Assembly (NCBI GenBank): GCA_029216955.1 | Contig: JANAVB010010791.1 | Coordinates: 9,411,625-9,475,624 of the forward strand | From: Iris pallida | Lineage: Eukaryota; Streptophyta; Magnoliopsida; Asparagales; Iridaceae | DNA length: 64,000 bases | Direction of reading: 5' to 3' | Part shown: positions 37,891 through 47,844 of the stretch, in pieces | Layout: each line of letters starts with the position of its first letter | How positions within the stretch are numbered: the first letter of the stretch is position 1 | Notes under the pieces: generated by a model | What the model was told of the DNA's origin: nothing | Databases searched by the model: none | The model's input: only the letters and a program-made list of their open reading frames with translations | Program-made: the position numbers and the translations under genes

Positions 37891-38131
37891 GGAATATTTT
37901 AGCAAATGCCCACATTCAAAATATGAAAACTAGCATATACTCTCACTATAAACAAAAAGAGATGCCGGCATTTTGTATGAAACAATCAAAATCTCGGTTA
38001 AAATAGTTGGGATATATCTTAGATTTTTAACTAATCCGTACAAAGAATGGGGGTATTTCTTAGATTTTAAAAATAGTGGGAGGATTTGCTAGTTTACATA
38101 TTTTGAATGGGGACATTTGCTAAAATATCCC
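37891..38131. mobile_element. MITE 1, Mutator-like (9-bp TSD with one mismatch)
   Basis: The left end 37891-37935 and the reverse complement of the right end 38086-38131 match over about 45 bases (shared core ATATTTTAGCAAATG, then ATTCAAAATATG). Flanks AAAAATGAT (37882-37890) and AAAAATAAT (38132-38140) are a 9-bp duplication with one difference. Size (241 bp), long terminal inverted repeats and 9-bp TSD fit a Mutator-derived MITE. No coding capacity. Confidence 0.75.
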
Positions 38132-38252
38132 AAAAATAATCTATATCCAAGCAATATAACACTTCATTCATAATCATAGTTAATACACAACATCAAAGCA
38201 AAAGAATGGAAAACAAAACTACCATAGGGTCAGATATCAATTCTTTTTCCTA

Positions 38253-38534
38253 GGACTCATTTGGTTTGGTTCGCGGAATCACGACTTTGGAAAAGAAAAA
38301 TTATTCCTTTTATGTGTTTGGATGTGAAAGAAAATGAACATGAAAGAAAAATAATTTGCAAGGAAAGAAAGTAGGGAAAATTGGTTTTTCCACCCACCCT
38401 AAGGATTCACTTTCCCTCCCAATTTTCATGTTCTTTCCAAACATCGAAAATAAAAATTGATAAAAATTATAATTTTCCAAAAAAGAAAAAAGCAAAAAAT
38501 GATATCCTTTCCTTTGTGCGAACCAAATGAGGCC
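38253..38534. mobile_element. MITE 2, Tourist/Harbinger-like, TSD CTA
   Basis: The left end GGACTCATTTGGTT and the right end (reverse complement GGCCTCATTTGGTTCGC) are terminal inverted repeats of about 14-20 bp; the left arm has an extra TTGGT. CTA flanks both sides (38250-38252, 38535-38537). The 282-bp length, GGCC-like start and 3-bp TSD fit the PIF/Harbinger Tourist group. Confidence 0.7.
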
Positions 38535-38631
38535 CTATTATATTTTAAATCAAATAAATTCTTAAAAAAACACACACAAAAACACAACAAAGAAAATGTT
38601 TAAATCAATTTGAATTACATTCCTTATTGTT

Positions 38632-38800
38632 GGAGTCGAGTCTGGATGTCGAGGCAGGTCTGCCAGACTGGGACAGAACTTGGATTGAGTTCGGTCAGGG
38701 GCAAAACTCTGTTCGAGTTATGTCATTTTATTCCAGAATCTTTACGTAGAAGGCAGATCGAACTCTGTCCGAGTTCGGTGTCGGTCGAGGCTGGCGGCTT
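38632..38800. repeat. Probable Copia LTR (U3) fragment
   Basis: Starts TGTTGGAGTCGAG-like (the C2 LTR starts TGTTGGAGTGGG) and holds several GAGTTCGG / GAACTCTG half-sites (about 38675-38790) like those in the C1 and C2 LTRs. No end or TSD could be fixed. Alternatively it is a chance resemblance. Confidence 0.35.
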
Positions 38801-38946
38801 TTGTATTTTAGTCAGTACCGTTTGATTTGTTTGACAGCAAAATGGAATTTATTGGGCGTCAAGATTGCGGAGGATGCTCCTAACCATAATATTAAACCGT
38901 TTATCCAAGTGTTCAACCCTTACGATATAAAGCAATGTTAAATAAA

Positions 38947-39189
38947 GGGAATTTTTTACTTTAATCCCACTTGTTAATATAAATTTGTACTTACATCTCT
39001 CATTTTAATTTTATTAGACTTTTATCCCACTTTTTATCAAAAAAAATATTTTTCGTGACAAAACGAATATTTTTTGTGACAAAATAAATAATTTTCATGA
39101 CAAAACTGAGATAAAAATCTAATAAAATAAAAATGTAGGATGTAAATACAAATTTATATTAACAAGTGAGGCGAAAGTCAAAAATTCTC
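38947..39189. mobile_element. MITE 3, Mutator-like, perfect 9-bp TSD, upstream of SCL3
   Basis: Long terminal inverted repeats (38947-39028 against 39112-39189, with some mismatches; shared core CACTTGTTAATATAAATTTG) bracket a centre with three GTGACAAAA-like repeats (39054-39104). TTAAATAAA is perfectly duplicated at 38938-38946 and 39190-39198. It lies about 460 bp before the SCL3 start codon, so it is part of the upstream region of the gene. Confidence 0.85.
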
Positions 39190-39430
39190 TTAAATAAATG
39201 AAGTAGCAAAGTGATTTAGCTTCACATTCAAGAGGTGGGTGGAATGGATAGGGCTCACCTAAAAAATGTGACCGCCAACAAGAGTTAAAACATACCGAAG
39301 AAGCAAAGTTCAAAAGAGAGAGAGATGGGGGAGGTAGGGAGGGGTGGTGGTTTGTCATAAATTCCATACTCGTCCTCTGCCTTCGCTAAAAGACAGACAG
39401 CAAGCGGGTGCAGACAAAAAACGCTTGGCT

Positions 39431-39438
39431 TTTGTCGC
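39431..39438 (+). promoter_or_regulatory. Candidate IDD-protein site upstream of SCL3
   Basis: TTTGTCGC lies 211 bp before the ATG. It matches the core of the INDETERMINATE-DOMAIN zinc-finger consensus (TTTGTCGY followed by T-rich sequence), though the T-rich tail is missing. In Arabidopsis, IDD proteins acting with DELLA are reported to control SCL3, which is why the match is worth listing. An 8-bp match alone is weak. Confidence 0.35.
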
Positions 39439-39562
39439 CTAATGCACCAAAAGCACAACCTCTCCTTTCAAACGTGTTCTCTCTCCTCGTGAGACGTAAC
39501 GTGAGCTAATATTTCTAACTGTTCTATCATCCATCTTAGAAAAGAATGAGATGATAAAGTTT

Positions 39563-39592
39563 GAAGAAGAAGAAGAAGAAGAAGAAGAAGAA
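39563..39592 (+). repeat. (GAA)10 microsatellite in SCL3 5' leader
   Basis: Ten perfect GAA units end 56 bases before the SCL3 start codon, probably in the transcribed 5' leader. Confidence 0.85.
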
Positions 39593-39648
39593 AGAGAATT
39601 GTAATAATAGTAGCTGTTGGAAAGCAAAGCCAAGCTAAGAAGTGAAAA

Positions 39649-41187
39649 ATGGTTCAGGAAGAGGGGTCGTCTTCTTCTGTAACCTCTTCTCCGCTACAGA
39701 GCTTCTCGCTGATGTCGCTCTCCCCGTCCGGGCTGGCCACCCCCTTCGGGGCGGCCGCGTCCACCCCGTGGGCCCGCGAGCTCAGGTCGGACGAGCGCGG
39801 CCTCTACCTGATCCACCTGCTCATCAACTGCGCCAACCACGTCGCCTCCGGCAGCTTCGACCACGCCAACGCCTTCCTCGACGCCATCTCCCTCCTCTCC
39901 TCCCCCGACGGCGACACCATGCAGCGCATCGCCTCCTACTTCACCGAGGCCCTCGCCCGCCGCGTCCTCCGCTCCTGGCCCGGCCTCTACCGAGCCCTCT
40001 GCGGCCCCCGCGCCCCCGCCCCCCACGCGTCGCTGCAGGCGCGCCGCCACTTCCTCGACATAACCCCTTTCCTCCGCCTCGCCTCCCTCGTCTCCAATCA
40101 AGCCATCGTCGAAGCCATGGACGGAGAGAAGATGGTGCACATTGTCGACCTCACCGCCGACCCCGACCCCTCGCAGTGGCTGGCCCTCCTGCAGGCCCTC
40201 AGCGCCCGCCCGGAGGGCCCTCCCCACCTCCGCATCACCGCCGTCAGCCAGCACAAGGACCTGCTCGGCCACGTCGCCGGGGTCCTCTCTGAGGAGGCCG
40301 AGAAGCTCGACATTCCCTTCCAGTTCAACGCGGTGGTCAGCCGCCTCGACGGCCTCGACTTCGAGAGCCTCCGCGTCAAGACCGGGGAAGCGCTCGCGAT
40401 AAGCTCCGTGCTGCAGCTGCATTCCCTCCTCGCCTGCGAGGACGTCGTCGACCACCAACACCGTAAGCTGCCTGCTACCCCTAAGAGCTCCAGCGTCGCG
40501 CATCTGCACAGGATGGTCCACAAGGGGCAGGGGACTCTGGGGGAGTTGCTCGAGAAGGACCACCACCTCAGCAGCAGCAACGCCAACGGCTACAGCAGCC
40601 CGGTCGGCGTGGACTCCGGGTCGCTGGCCCCGTCCGCGAGGATGGACAGCTTCCTGGCCGCGCTGTGGGGGCTGTCGCCGAAGGTCATGGTGGTCACCGA
40701 GCAGGAGTCGAACCACAACGGGACGACGCTGAACGAGAGGTTCATGGAGGCGCTCAACTTCTATGCGGCGCTGTTCGACTGCCTGGAGTCGACGGTGGCA
40801 AGGCAGTCCGTGGAGAGGGCGAGGGTGGAGAAGACGCTGCTCGGGGAGGAGATCAACAACATTATCGCGTGTGAGGGGCTGGAGAGGAAGGAGAGGCACG
40901 AGAAGCTCGACAGGTGGGTGCGGAGGCTGGACGCGGCGGGATTCGGCAGGGTGCCTCTGAGCTACTACGGGCTGCTGCAGGCTAGGAGGATGCTGCAGAG
41001 CTTCGGGTGTGAGGCCTACAAGGTGAAGGACGAGAACGGCTGCTTCATGATCTGCTGGCAGGACCGGCCGATGTACTCCATGTCGGCCTGGCGATGCAGG
41101 AGATACGAACTGATGATAACTGAAAATGTTCTTCTCTTCCATCTCCTCTTCCTCTTCTTTGGTGTTTGGAACATCAGTGGTGTTTGA
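39649..41187 (+). CDS. SCL3: SCARECROW-LIKE 3 (SCL3), GRAS-family transcriptional regulator
   Basis: A 512-residue intron-less GRAS protein. SCL3 works in the nucleus as a co-regulator that opposes DELLA repressors and so promotes gibberellin responses (known in Arabidopsis). Visible regions: a short Ser-rich N-terminus typical of SCL3 (1-44); leucine heptad region I from about L52 (L-I-H-L-L-I-N-C-A-N-H); the VHIID motif as V-H-I-V-D (163-167); a PFYRE-type region around 236-262 with R-V-K-T-G-E-A-L-A; and the SAW region from about 423 to S-A-W at 479-481. No N-terminal DELLA motif. The start at 39649 has good context (AAAAATGG) and matches the family N-terminus. The body is very GC-rich. 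After R485, where SCL3 proteins normally end, the frame continues for 27 AT-richer codons to V512, ending in a hydrophobic run (494-507). A lost stop is likely. Confidence 0.93.
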   Translation: MVQEEGSSSSVTSSPLQSFSLMSLSPSGLATPFGAAASTPWARELRSDERGLYLIHLLINCANHVASGSFDHANAFLDAISLLSSPDGDTMQRIASYFTEALARRVLRSWPGLYRALCGPRAPAPHASLQARRHFLDITPFLRLASLVSNQAIVEAMDGEKMVHIVDLTADPDPSQWLALLQALSARPEGPPHLRITAVSQHKDLLGHVAGVLSEEAEKLDIPFQFNAVVSRLDGLDFESLRVKTGEALAISSVLQLHSLLACEDVVDHQHRKLPATPKSSSVAHLHRMVHKGQGTLGELLEKDHHLSSSNANGYSSPVGVDSGSLAPSARMDSFLAALWGLSPKVMVVTEQESNHNGTTLNERFMEALNFYAALFDCLESTVARQSVERARVEKTLLGEEINNIIACEGLERKERHEKLDRWVRRLDAAGFGRVPLSYYGLLQARRMLQSFGCEAYKVKDENGCFMICWQDRPMYSMSAWRCRRYELMITENVLLFHLLFLFFGVWNISGV

Positions 41188-43027
41188 TATTTTCTTCTCC
41201 TCCTCCATAACTTCCTGTGTAAAAAGCTTTTAGTTTTTCTTTGCTCATGAATGAATCATATTTTGGAAATATTATGCTTGCAAAATCATGTTTTCAACTC
41301 CTTGAGCTACCATCAATATTGCACGGACACGAAAAAATGGTATCCGTATAGCTATTGTTATTCGTGCAACATAGTTGATTATACTTATTAAAGATATCCG
41401 CTTCTTGTCCTTATTTTTATCCGTAGTAATCACGCAACGTAGGCTGCTATTTAGTATATATGTCTTATGAATACGCACACAAATACAGATAATGACACGG
41501 GATACATACATTTTGAGATAGTTACATATCTAGTCCGCTATGTTACAAAAAAAAATATGGATACAAATATCATTTTCCTGTGTCCATGCAACATAAGTGT
41601 TGCATATGGGGACTGTATATCATTGATCAGTTGCTTAGATTTGTGACAGTAGTTCATGTATGTGTGTTCACTGGTCTTTATCTAATTGATGACCTTGAAC
41701 TTATTTGCTGAAGGAAATTGAGAACTGAACTGTTAGTAAAGAACTTCAGACTAGTATTTTCTTTTTCTTTTTTCAGGTCACTGAAATCTTTAAACTAAGT
41801 TCACGGGTGTCGGTCAATACGGGATACCAGAACTGTCAATTAAGAAAGGTCCGATTCTGATACCGATACCGATACCGCAAACCATGCAGTTTAAACACAG
41901 CCAAAAAATGTGGTGTCTATTTCCTGATGATTTATTACCTCTGTCTTGGCCTCTTCTGGTTTGTGTACTACCATTGTTAGTTGCACTATATATAGACATA
42001 CATACTACTTTGCAGAGTACGGTTTTTGGTTGTTCGTGATTGTCTTCAATCTTCTGCAACATAGTATATGCAGCTAGTGGTACTAAATATTCCTCAGCTT
42101 TTTGTGACTGAGGCTTGCATGTTTGGACTTTGTTATGTTCCTATGTGATTTCAGCAATACTTATGATAACTAGCTACACATAAACACATACAACAGAGCT
42201 GGGTTAGTAAGGATGCTGGGGCATCAATTTCATTCTGTTGGCACCATCTATGAATTTATTGTACTCTTCTGTGATTTGTTAAATAAAAATAGGTAGAGGA
42301 ACATAGTCTTTGGTTGCCAAATCTCATTGTTAGAATCGGATACATCTCTTGGACTTTATCGTTGTGGTTCAAAGTGATCGCTTGTAGATGGTGTCGAGTT
42401 GTGGTATCATGAGGTCTTGTCTCGGCCAAGTTCTGGCATTAATACTTTAGGACAAGTGTTTGTTTTCTGTTTCGATATTGAACAGATATTTAATACATGA
42501 ACCTATCTGGAACCTTGACAACATGTTGATCTTCACACTCAAAATGAAATGTTGAGAAAACTAAGCAACAACAGTGACAGACGTGGCCTATATGTTGAGC
42601 AAGAACAAGATGTGAATTGGTATATAGTGCAGGCAAAGTGATCAGAATGCAAGACAGGGCCAGTCAACACTCGGTAGGCCACAGCAGAGAAAGGTGGAAA
42701 GGATTGAAAGCTATTTGTGGATGTGCACAATATCAAAAGATCCCTTGTCATTAACAGAGGAATGTGTCGATTTATTTGATGCCGCAGAGAGAGTAACAGA
42801 GAAACAAGAAGATGATCTTGATAAATATATATATATATGGCTGGAAATTTTTTTTGATTGGCTTGGAATTGGATCGACGAGCCTGAAAATCATCAGCCTC
42901 AAGATGTAGGGGATATCTTGGAGGCTAATCTTTTGGTTCACAATGTTAACCCTTAACCCTTCAATCGGAAACCAAACATGAAACACTTAATACATAAGAA
43001 TTACATGTTACCTATTTCTAAATCATG
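41188..43027. other. SCL3 3' flank, no other supported gene
   Basis: The first few hundred bases are probably the SCL3 3' UTR and terminator region (AATGAATCATA near 41249 is a weak poly(A)-signal candidate). Farther on there are only short ORFs and small simple repeats (for example GATACC units near 41859-41877 and a short AT run near 42825). The bases TCATG at 43023-43027 are the target duplicated by C3. Confidence 0.55.
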
Positions 43028-43734
43028 TGTTGGGAACGAAGCGCGGAAACCGTTCCCCCAAACCAGAAAGTCCTGCGAGAGAACCGAGCAAAAGCACACA
43101 AACCAAAAACGTCAAACACAATCGCAGACACAAAGATTTTTGACGTGGAAAATCCTTGCGGAAAAAATTACGGAGAACCTCCACTAATGGAATAAAGAGA
43201 ATACACCCTCTACAAGCTCCTTCCGATCCAACACGGATCACCACAACTCACTTGAAAGAAGAAATTTTTTTATTGCGGACTCCGAAGAATAAGAGATGCC
43301 GAAAAACTATTCGAAGCAATCTCTCCTTCACAATAGTCCTTAATCCTCTCTCTCTCAAAGATTGTAAAGCACTCTTTGTTTTGAGATGATTTTACAACTA
43401 ACATGCATCATCCTTTTATAAGCCCTTGGTAACCCATACATGGAAGGCCAATATATATGGAAATTTCCAATATAAATCAATCATATATTTAATGGAAATC
43501 CAATAATAATTAGCTTACCATAATTGGAAACCCAATAATATGGAAAGCTACTATATAAAGGGTACAATCATAAATATATAATCAAAGTAAATATGGAAAT
43601 CCAATCATATATTTTCTTACCATATATGTACCAAAATAAAATCCATGCACTCTCCAAGCTTCTCCGACACACGGATGGCGCTCGTCGCTCTCCGGGGTAT
43701 TCTCCACATAGTGAGAACCCCACCCACTCCAACA
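43028..43734 (-). repeat. C3 3' LTR
   Basis: 707 bp, ending (minus strand) at the TSD. It lacks about 25 bp near 43172 that the other LTR has (a stretch with GACGATCGGAGTCC), and shows scattered substitutions. The polypurine tract, read on the minus strand as GAAGGGGAAGATT, abuts it at 43735-43747. Confidence 0.9.
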
Positions 43735-43751
43735 AATCTTCCCCTTCACAA

Positions 43752-45293
43752 CTATGTGGAGGAGGTCGTCATCCCGACGATCTGCCTGCAGTACTCAAAC
43801 TTTCTCCTCGGAAGAACTTTCGTGAGCATGTCCGCTCCATTGTCATCAGTATGAACCTTCTCAAGCGCCGCATCCTTCTTCTCAACCACATCCCGTATCC
43901 AATGATACCGAGTCTCGATGTGCTTGGACCGACTATGAAATGTCTGGTTCTTCACAAGGTGAATAGCACTTTGACTGTCGCAAAGCAAAGTATACTGCTC
44001 TTGCTTCAGTCCTATTTTCTGCAGCAGCTTCTTCATCCACAGCAACTCCTTGCAAGCCTCCGTCGTCGTAATGTACTCTGCATCTGTCGTCGACAAGGCA
44101 ACACACTTCTGCAACCGCGACTGCCACGATACCGCTCCTCCAGCAAACATCATCACATAGCCCGAAGTCGATCGCCTCGTGTCTACATCTCCAGCCATAT
44201 CAGCATCAGTATACCCAACCAGCTTCGACTCGTCACCATCAAAAGAAAGTCTCCAATCAGCAGTACCCTGAAGGTATCGTAGAATCTACTTGACCGCACT
44301 CTAATGTACCCTTCCAGGATTTGAAAGATACCTGCTAACTGTGCCAACTGCATGAGCGATGTCTGGCCTCGTACACACCATAGCATACATAAGACTTCCC
44401 ACAGCTGAGGCATATGGAACCCGCTCCATATCTTCCTTTTCGTCCTCGGTAGATGGACACTGCTCCTCAGTGAGCTTAAAGTGAGCCGCAAGGGGGCAAC
44501 TCACTTTCTTCGACCCGTCCATACCGAAATGCTGAAGTACCCGGTAAATGTACTTCTTTTGGGACAAATGTAGCAGCTTGGACTCTCTCTCTCGGCTGAT
44601 CTCCATCCCAAGAATAGTCTTCGCTGCGTCCAAATCCTTCATAGAGAAGGCCGTGCCCAGTTGGCGCTTCAACTCCGCTATCCTAGTGGCATTCCGACCC
44701 ACTAATAGCATATCATCTATATAGAGCAATAAAATAATGAAATCATCCTCGACAAAATACCTCACAAATGCACAATGGTCTGACGTCGTCCGTGCATAAC
44801 CATGCTCCCCTATAAACGACTCGAACTTCCTGTACCACTGCCTCGGAGCCTGCTTCAGACCATACAAGCTCTTTCTCAACCGGCAGACCAAATGTGACTG
44901 GCCCTTCTCACAGAATCCCTCTGGCTGCTCCATGTACAACTCCTCCTCAAGATCACCGTGGAGGAATGCCGTCTTCACGTCCATCTGCTCGACCTCCAAG
45001 TCGAGACTGGCTGCTAATGCTAGCACCACCCGAATAGACGAATGCTTGACGACAGACGAAAAGATCTCATCATAATCCACGTCTTTCCGCTGACCGTAGT
45101 CTTTGACTACCAGCCTCGCTTTGTATCGAGGACGAGTAGCATCATCCGTCTGCTTCACTCTAAACACCCATCGATTCTTCAAAGTCTTCTTGCCCCTTGG
45201 CAACCGCACCAGCTCATAAGTGGAATTAGTGTGCAAGGAACTCATCTCCTCCTGCATGGCCTCCATCCACTCCTGCCTATGTTCCTCTTCCAT
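43752..45293 (-). pseudogene. C3 reverse transcriptase and RNase H
   Basis: RT occupies 45293-44301: an N-terminal M-E-E-E-H-R-Q-E-W, then A-R-L-V-V-K-D-Y-G, M-D-V-K-T-A-F-L-H-G-D-L, L-Y-G-L-K-Q-A-P-R-Q-W and the catalytic box Y-I-D-D at 44723-44712. Two stops (near 44300 and 44288) separate it from RNase H (44198-43752), which keeps D-T-R-R-S-T-S-G-Y, the A-L-S-T-T-D-A-E-Y block, C-D-S-Q-S-A-I-H and the end M-L-T-K-V-L-P. Domain content is complete. The stops mean full-length RT-RH cannot be translated. Confidence 0.9.
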
Positions 45294-46614
45294 AGCCTCT
45301 GCAAAGCTTTCGGGGCTCTCCCCCGTCAGTCAATAGCACATACTCATCCGGTGAGTATCTCGTAGATGGTCGACGATCTCTGTCGCTCATTCTCAGTGGA
45401 GCCACTGGTGCTGGCTGTATACCAATAGCCTCCTCCCCTTCAGGAACTGCCTCCCCGGCATGCTCATCCTCCTGAGGGACACCCTGACCACCATCAGCAG
45501 GCTGATGATCAAGGTTGGGAGCAACTCCATGTACTGGCTCCCCCATAATAGGATCCTCTGCGATGTCCTCTGGAAACTGCTTGAAGTGAAATGACTCTAA
45601 CTCAGGCAATTCCTCAGCCTCAGAAGGCGTCTCGGAATCCTGAGTGTTGGTCATGGTCTGATCCTCGACGAACACCACGTCCATGCTTCTGTAGAGCTTT
45701 CTTCCCACCGGGTCGTAGAGTCTATAGCCAAACTCATCCCGACCTTAGCCGACAAAGACGCATCGTCTCGTCTTCGGCTCAAGTTTGGTCCTCTCGTCCT
45801 TCGGTACATGTACGAAGGCCTTACAGCCAAACACTCACAGGTGATTGTATGACGGCACTTTGTCGTACCATACTTTGTTAGGCACATCACCCTGCAAAGG
45901 AGCACTAGGAGAAAAATTAATAACATAAGCGGCTGTGAGAAGAGCCTCACCCCAATAACTGCCCGGCAAGTTTGCTTCTGACAGCAAACACCGCACCCTC
46001 TCCATCAGTGTCCTGTTCATGCGCTCCGCTACACCATTGAGCTGAGGTGTCTTGGGTGGAGTCTTCTGGTGTCGTATCCCCTGCTCCCTGTAATACGCAT
46101 CAAAGGGACCAATGTATTCGCCGCCGTTGTCGGACCGAACACGCAATAACTTCTTTCCCGTCTCTCTTTCAACAGAGGCCTGAAACTCTTTGAAAGTAGG
46201 CAGCACCTGATCCTTGGTCTTTAAGGCATAGACCCAAACCTTCCTGGAACAGTCATCAATAAAAGTTACAAAGTAAGAAGCACCACCAATAGATTTTACC
46301 TTCATAGGATCGCAGACATCCGAGTGAATCAACTCGAGCAACGCCGGCTTCCTTGAACTTGGGTGACTTTGGAAAGACACCCTATTTTGCTTCCCAGCTC
46401 AGCAGTGCGTGCACTTCTCCAACTTTGTAGACTTGAGCCCTGGAATCACCTTCCTGTTCACCAAGTAGCTCATCCCCTTCTCGCTGATATGGCCGAGCCG
46501 CCTGTGCCATAACTCGGCAGACGCATCACTGACTGCGTTCACCTCCTGTGCCCCATGTGCGCTCCCCTCCATATAGTAGAGACTGGACTTCTTGCTTCCT
46601 CTGGCAATCACCAT
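45277..46614 (-). pseudogene. C3 integrase and linker
   Basis: The pieces 46614-46399, 46380-45835 and 45708-45277 share one frame and are separated by single stop codons. They hold L-W-H-R-R-L-G-H, the zinc C-T-H-C, and core residues H-S-D-V-C-D-P, S-D-N-G-G-E-Y and N-G-V-A-E-R-M-N-R-T, so the D,D,E triad is kept. The acidic linker before RT ends in a frameshift near 45290. Integrase places the DNA copy in the host genome; here it is not expressible as one protein. Confidence 0.88.
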
Positions 46615-46632
46615 CGAACCTCTGGAAAGCTT

Positions 46633-47781
46633 CTACTGACTATTTCCGAAGAGACTGAAGAATCCCAAATCATCTAACCTTCCAACCGACACCAGGTTGA
46701 AACGGATATCAGGGACATGACGAACATCTTTGAGAACAAGAACTGCACCTGTCTTCGTCCTCAAATGCACATCTCCAATGGCAACCGCCTTTGACACATC
46801 TCCATTGCCCATCTTCAACACTCCACAGTCGTCTGTCGTGTAAGTGGCAAATAGTGCCCTGTTGTGAGATACATACGCTGAAGCCCCTGAGTCCACCAGC
46901 CAAGAATTGTCATCGCAGGCGAGGTTTGTGATAACCTCATCACCTACGACGATCACATCGCCTCCATGTATCGAAGCCGCCGCTGTAGTGTTCTCATCTT
47001 GCTTTCCCTTGTCGCTCTTCTTCTCTCTCTTCCAAGCGAAACAGTTCCGCTTGATGTGGCCCTTCTTGCCACAATGGTAACACTCCGAGTCCTCGTACCG
47101 ACCCTTGGACTTCTTCCTGCTCTTGTCTCTGCCACCACCTGGACCCCTGCTTTTGCCCCTTCCGCGGCTCTCCAAAACTAGTGCCTCTGAGTGATGGGAT
47201 GTGGATGAAGTGCCCTGAGAACGTCTTCGCATCTCTTCATTCAGTACCCCGCTCTTAAAAAACTTCAGACTGACCACGCCTTCCGGAGTAGAAGCGATCA
47301 TAGATACTCGTACGGTCTCCCACGAGTCTGGCAATGTACATAGCAACCAAAGTCCTTGAACCTTGTCGTCGAACTTGACTCCCATCGAGGATAGCTGGTC
47401 CACCACGCCCTGGAACTCACTCAAGTGATCCGTAATGGATGCACCATCTTTGTACCGCAGATCCATCATCGTCCGGATCAGGAACAATTTGTTTACCCCG
47501 GTCTTTTTCGCGTACAAAGATTCCAGCTTCTCCCACAACGTCTTCGCATGCTCAATATTGGCAACGTGGTTGTACACGTTCTCATCAACGAACTGCCGCA
47601 TGTACCCACACACATGTATATGCTCGAAGTTCCAGTCCTCATCGGATTTGTCACTGGGCTTCTCGGATGCAAATACTGGAAGATGCAGCTTCTTGACGAA
47701 CAGCAAATCCTTCATCTTGCTCTGCCAATAATGGTAGTTGGTACCGTTCAGGTTCATCATGCGCACCGGCTTCGCGTCCAT
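46633..47781 (-). pseudogene. C3 gag and protease (open 382-codon frame, ends at internal stop)
   Basis: The ATG at 47781 starts M-D-A-K-P-V, the position where C2 has lost its start. Capsid block L-N-G-T-N-Y-H-Y-W-Q, then a basic R/G/K-rich stretch, an intact zinc knuckle C-Y-H-C-G-K-K-G-H-I-K-R-N-C (47082-47041), and a protease with intact D-S-G-A (46893-46882). The frame stops at 46633 (a TAG where C2 has tryptophan) just before the GAG-pre domain. Gag itself is full length and open, so the capsid could still be made if transcribed. Confidence 0.88.
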
Positions 47782-47828
47782 CTCTGATTCCTGGTTTGAC
47801 TGTCAACTCCTGACACTTCTTTGAACCT

Positions 47829-47841
47829 GGCTCTGATACCA
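47829..47841 (-). other. C3 primer-binding site
   Basis: On the minus strand TGGTATCAGAGCC lies just inside the 5' LTR, an exact match to the initiator Met-tRNA site of C2. Confidence 0.92.
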
Positions 47842-47844
47842 CTT

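Noticed and set aside
39642..40292. Overlapping P/R-rich plus-strand ORFs within SCL3
   Set aside because: Frame-shifted shadows of the GRAS gene with an alternating Pro/Arg composition.
39694..41208. A 504-codon ORF on the minus strand opposite SCL3
   Set aside because: It is an antisense shadow of a GC-rich coding frame. Its translation is low-complexity (V/G/E/R/P-rich) with no domain, while the plus strand encodes a clear GRAS protein.
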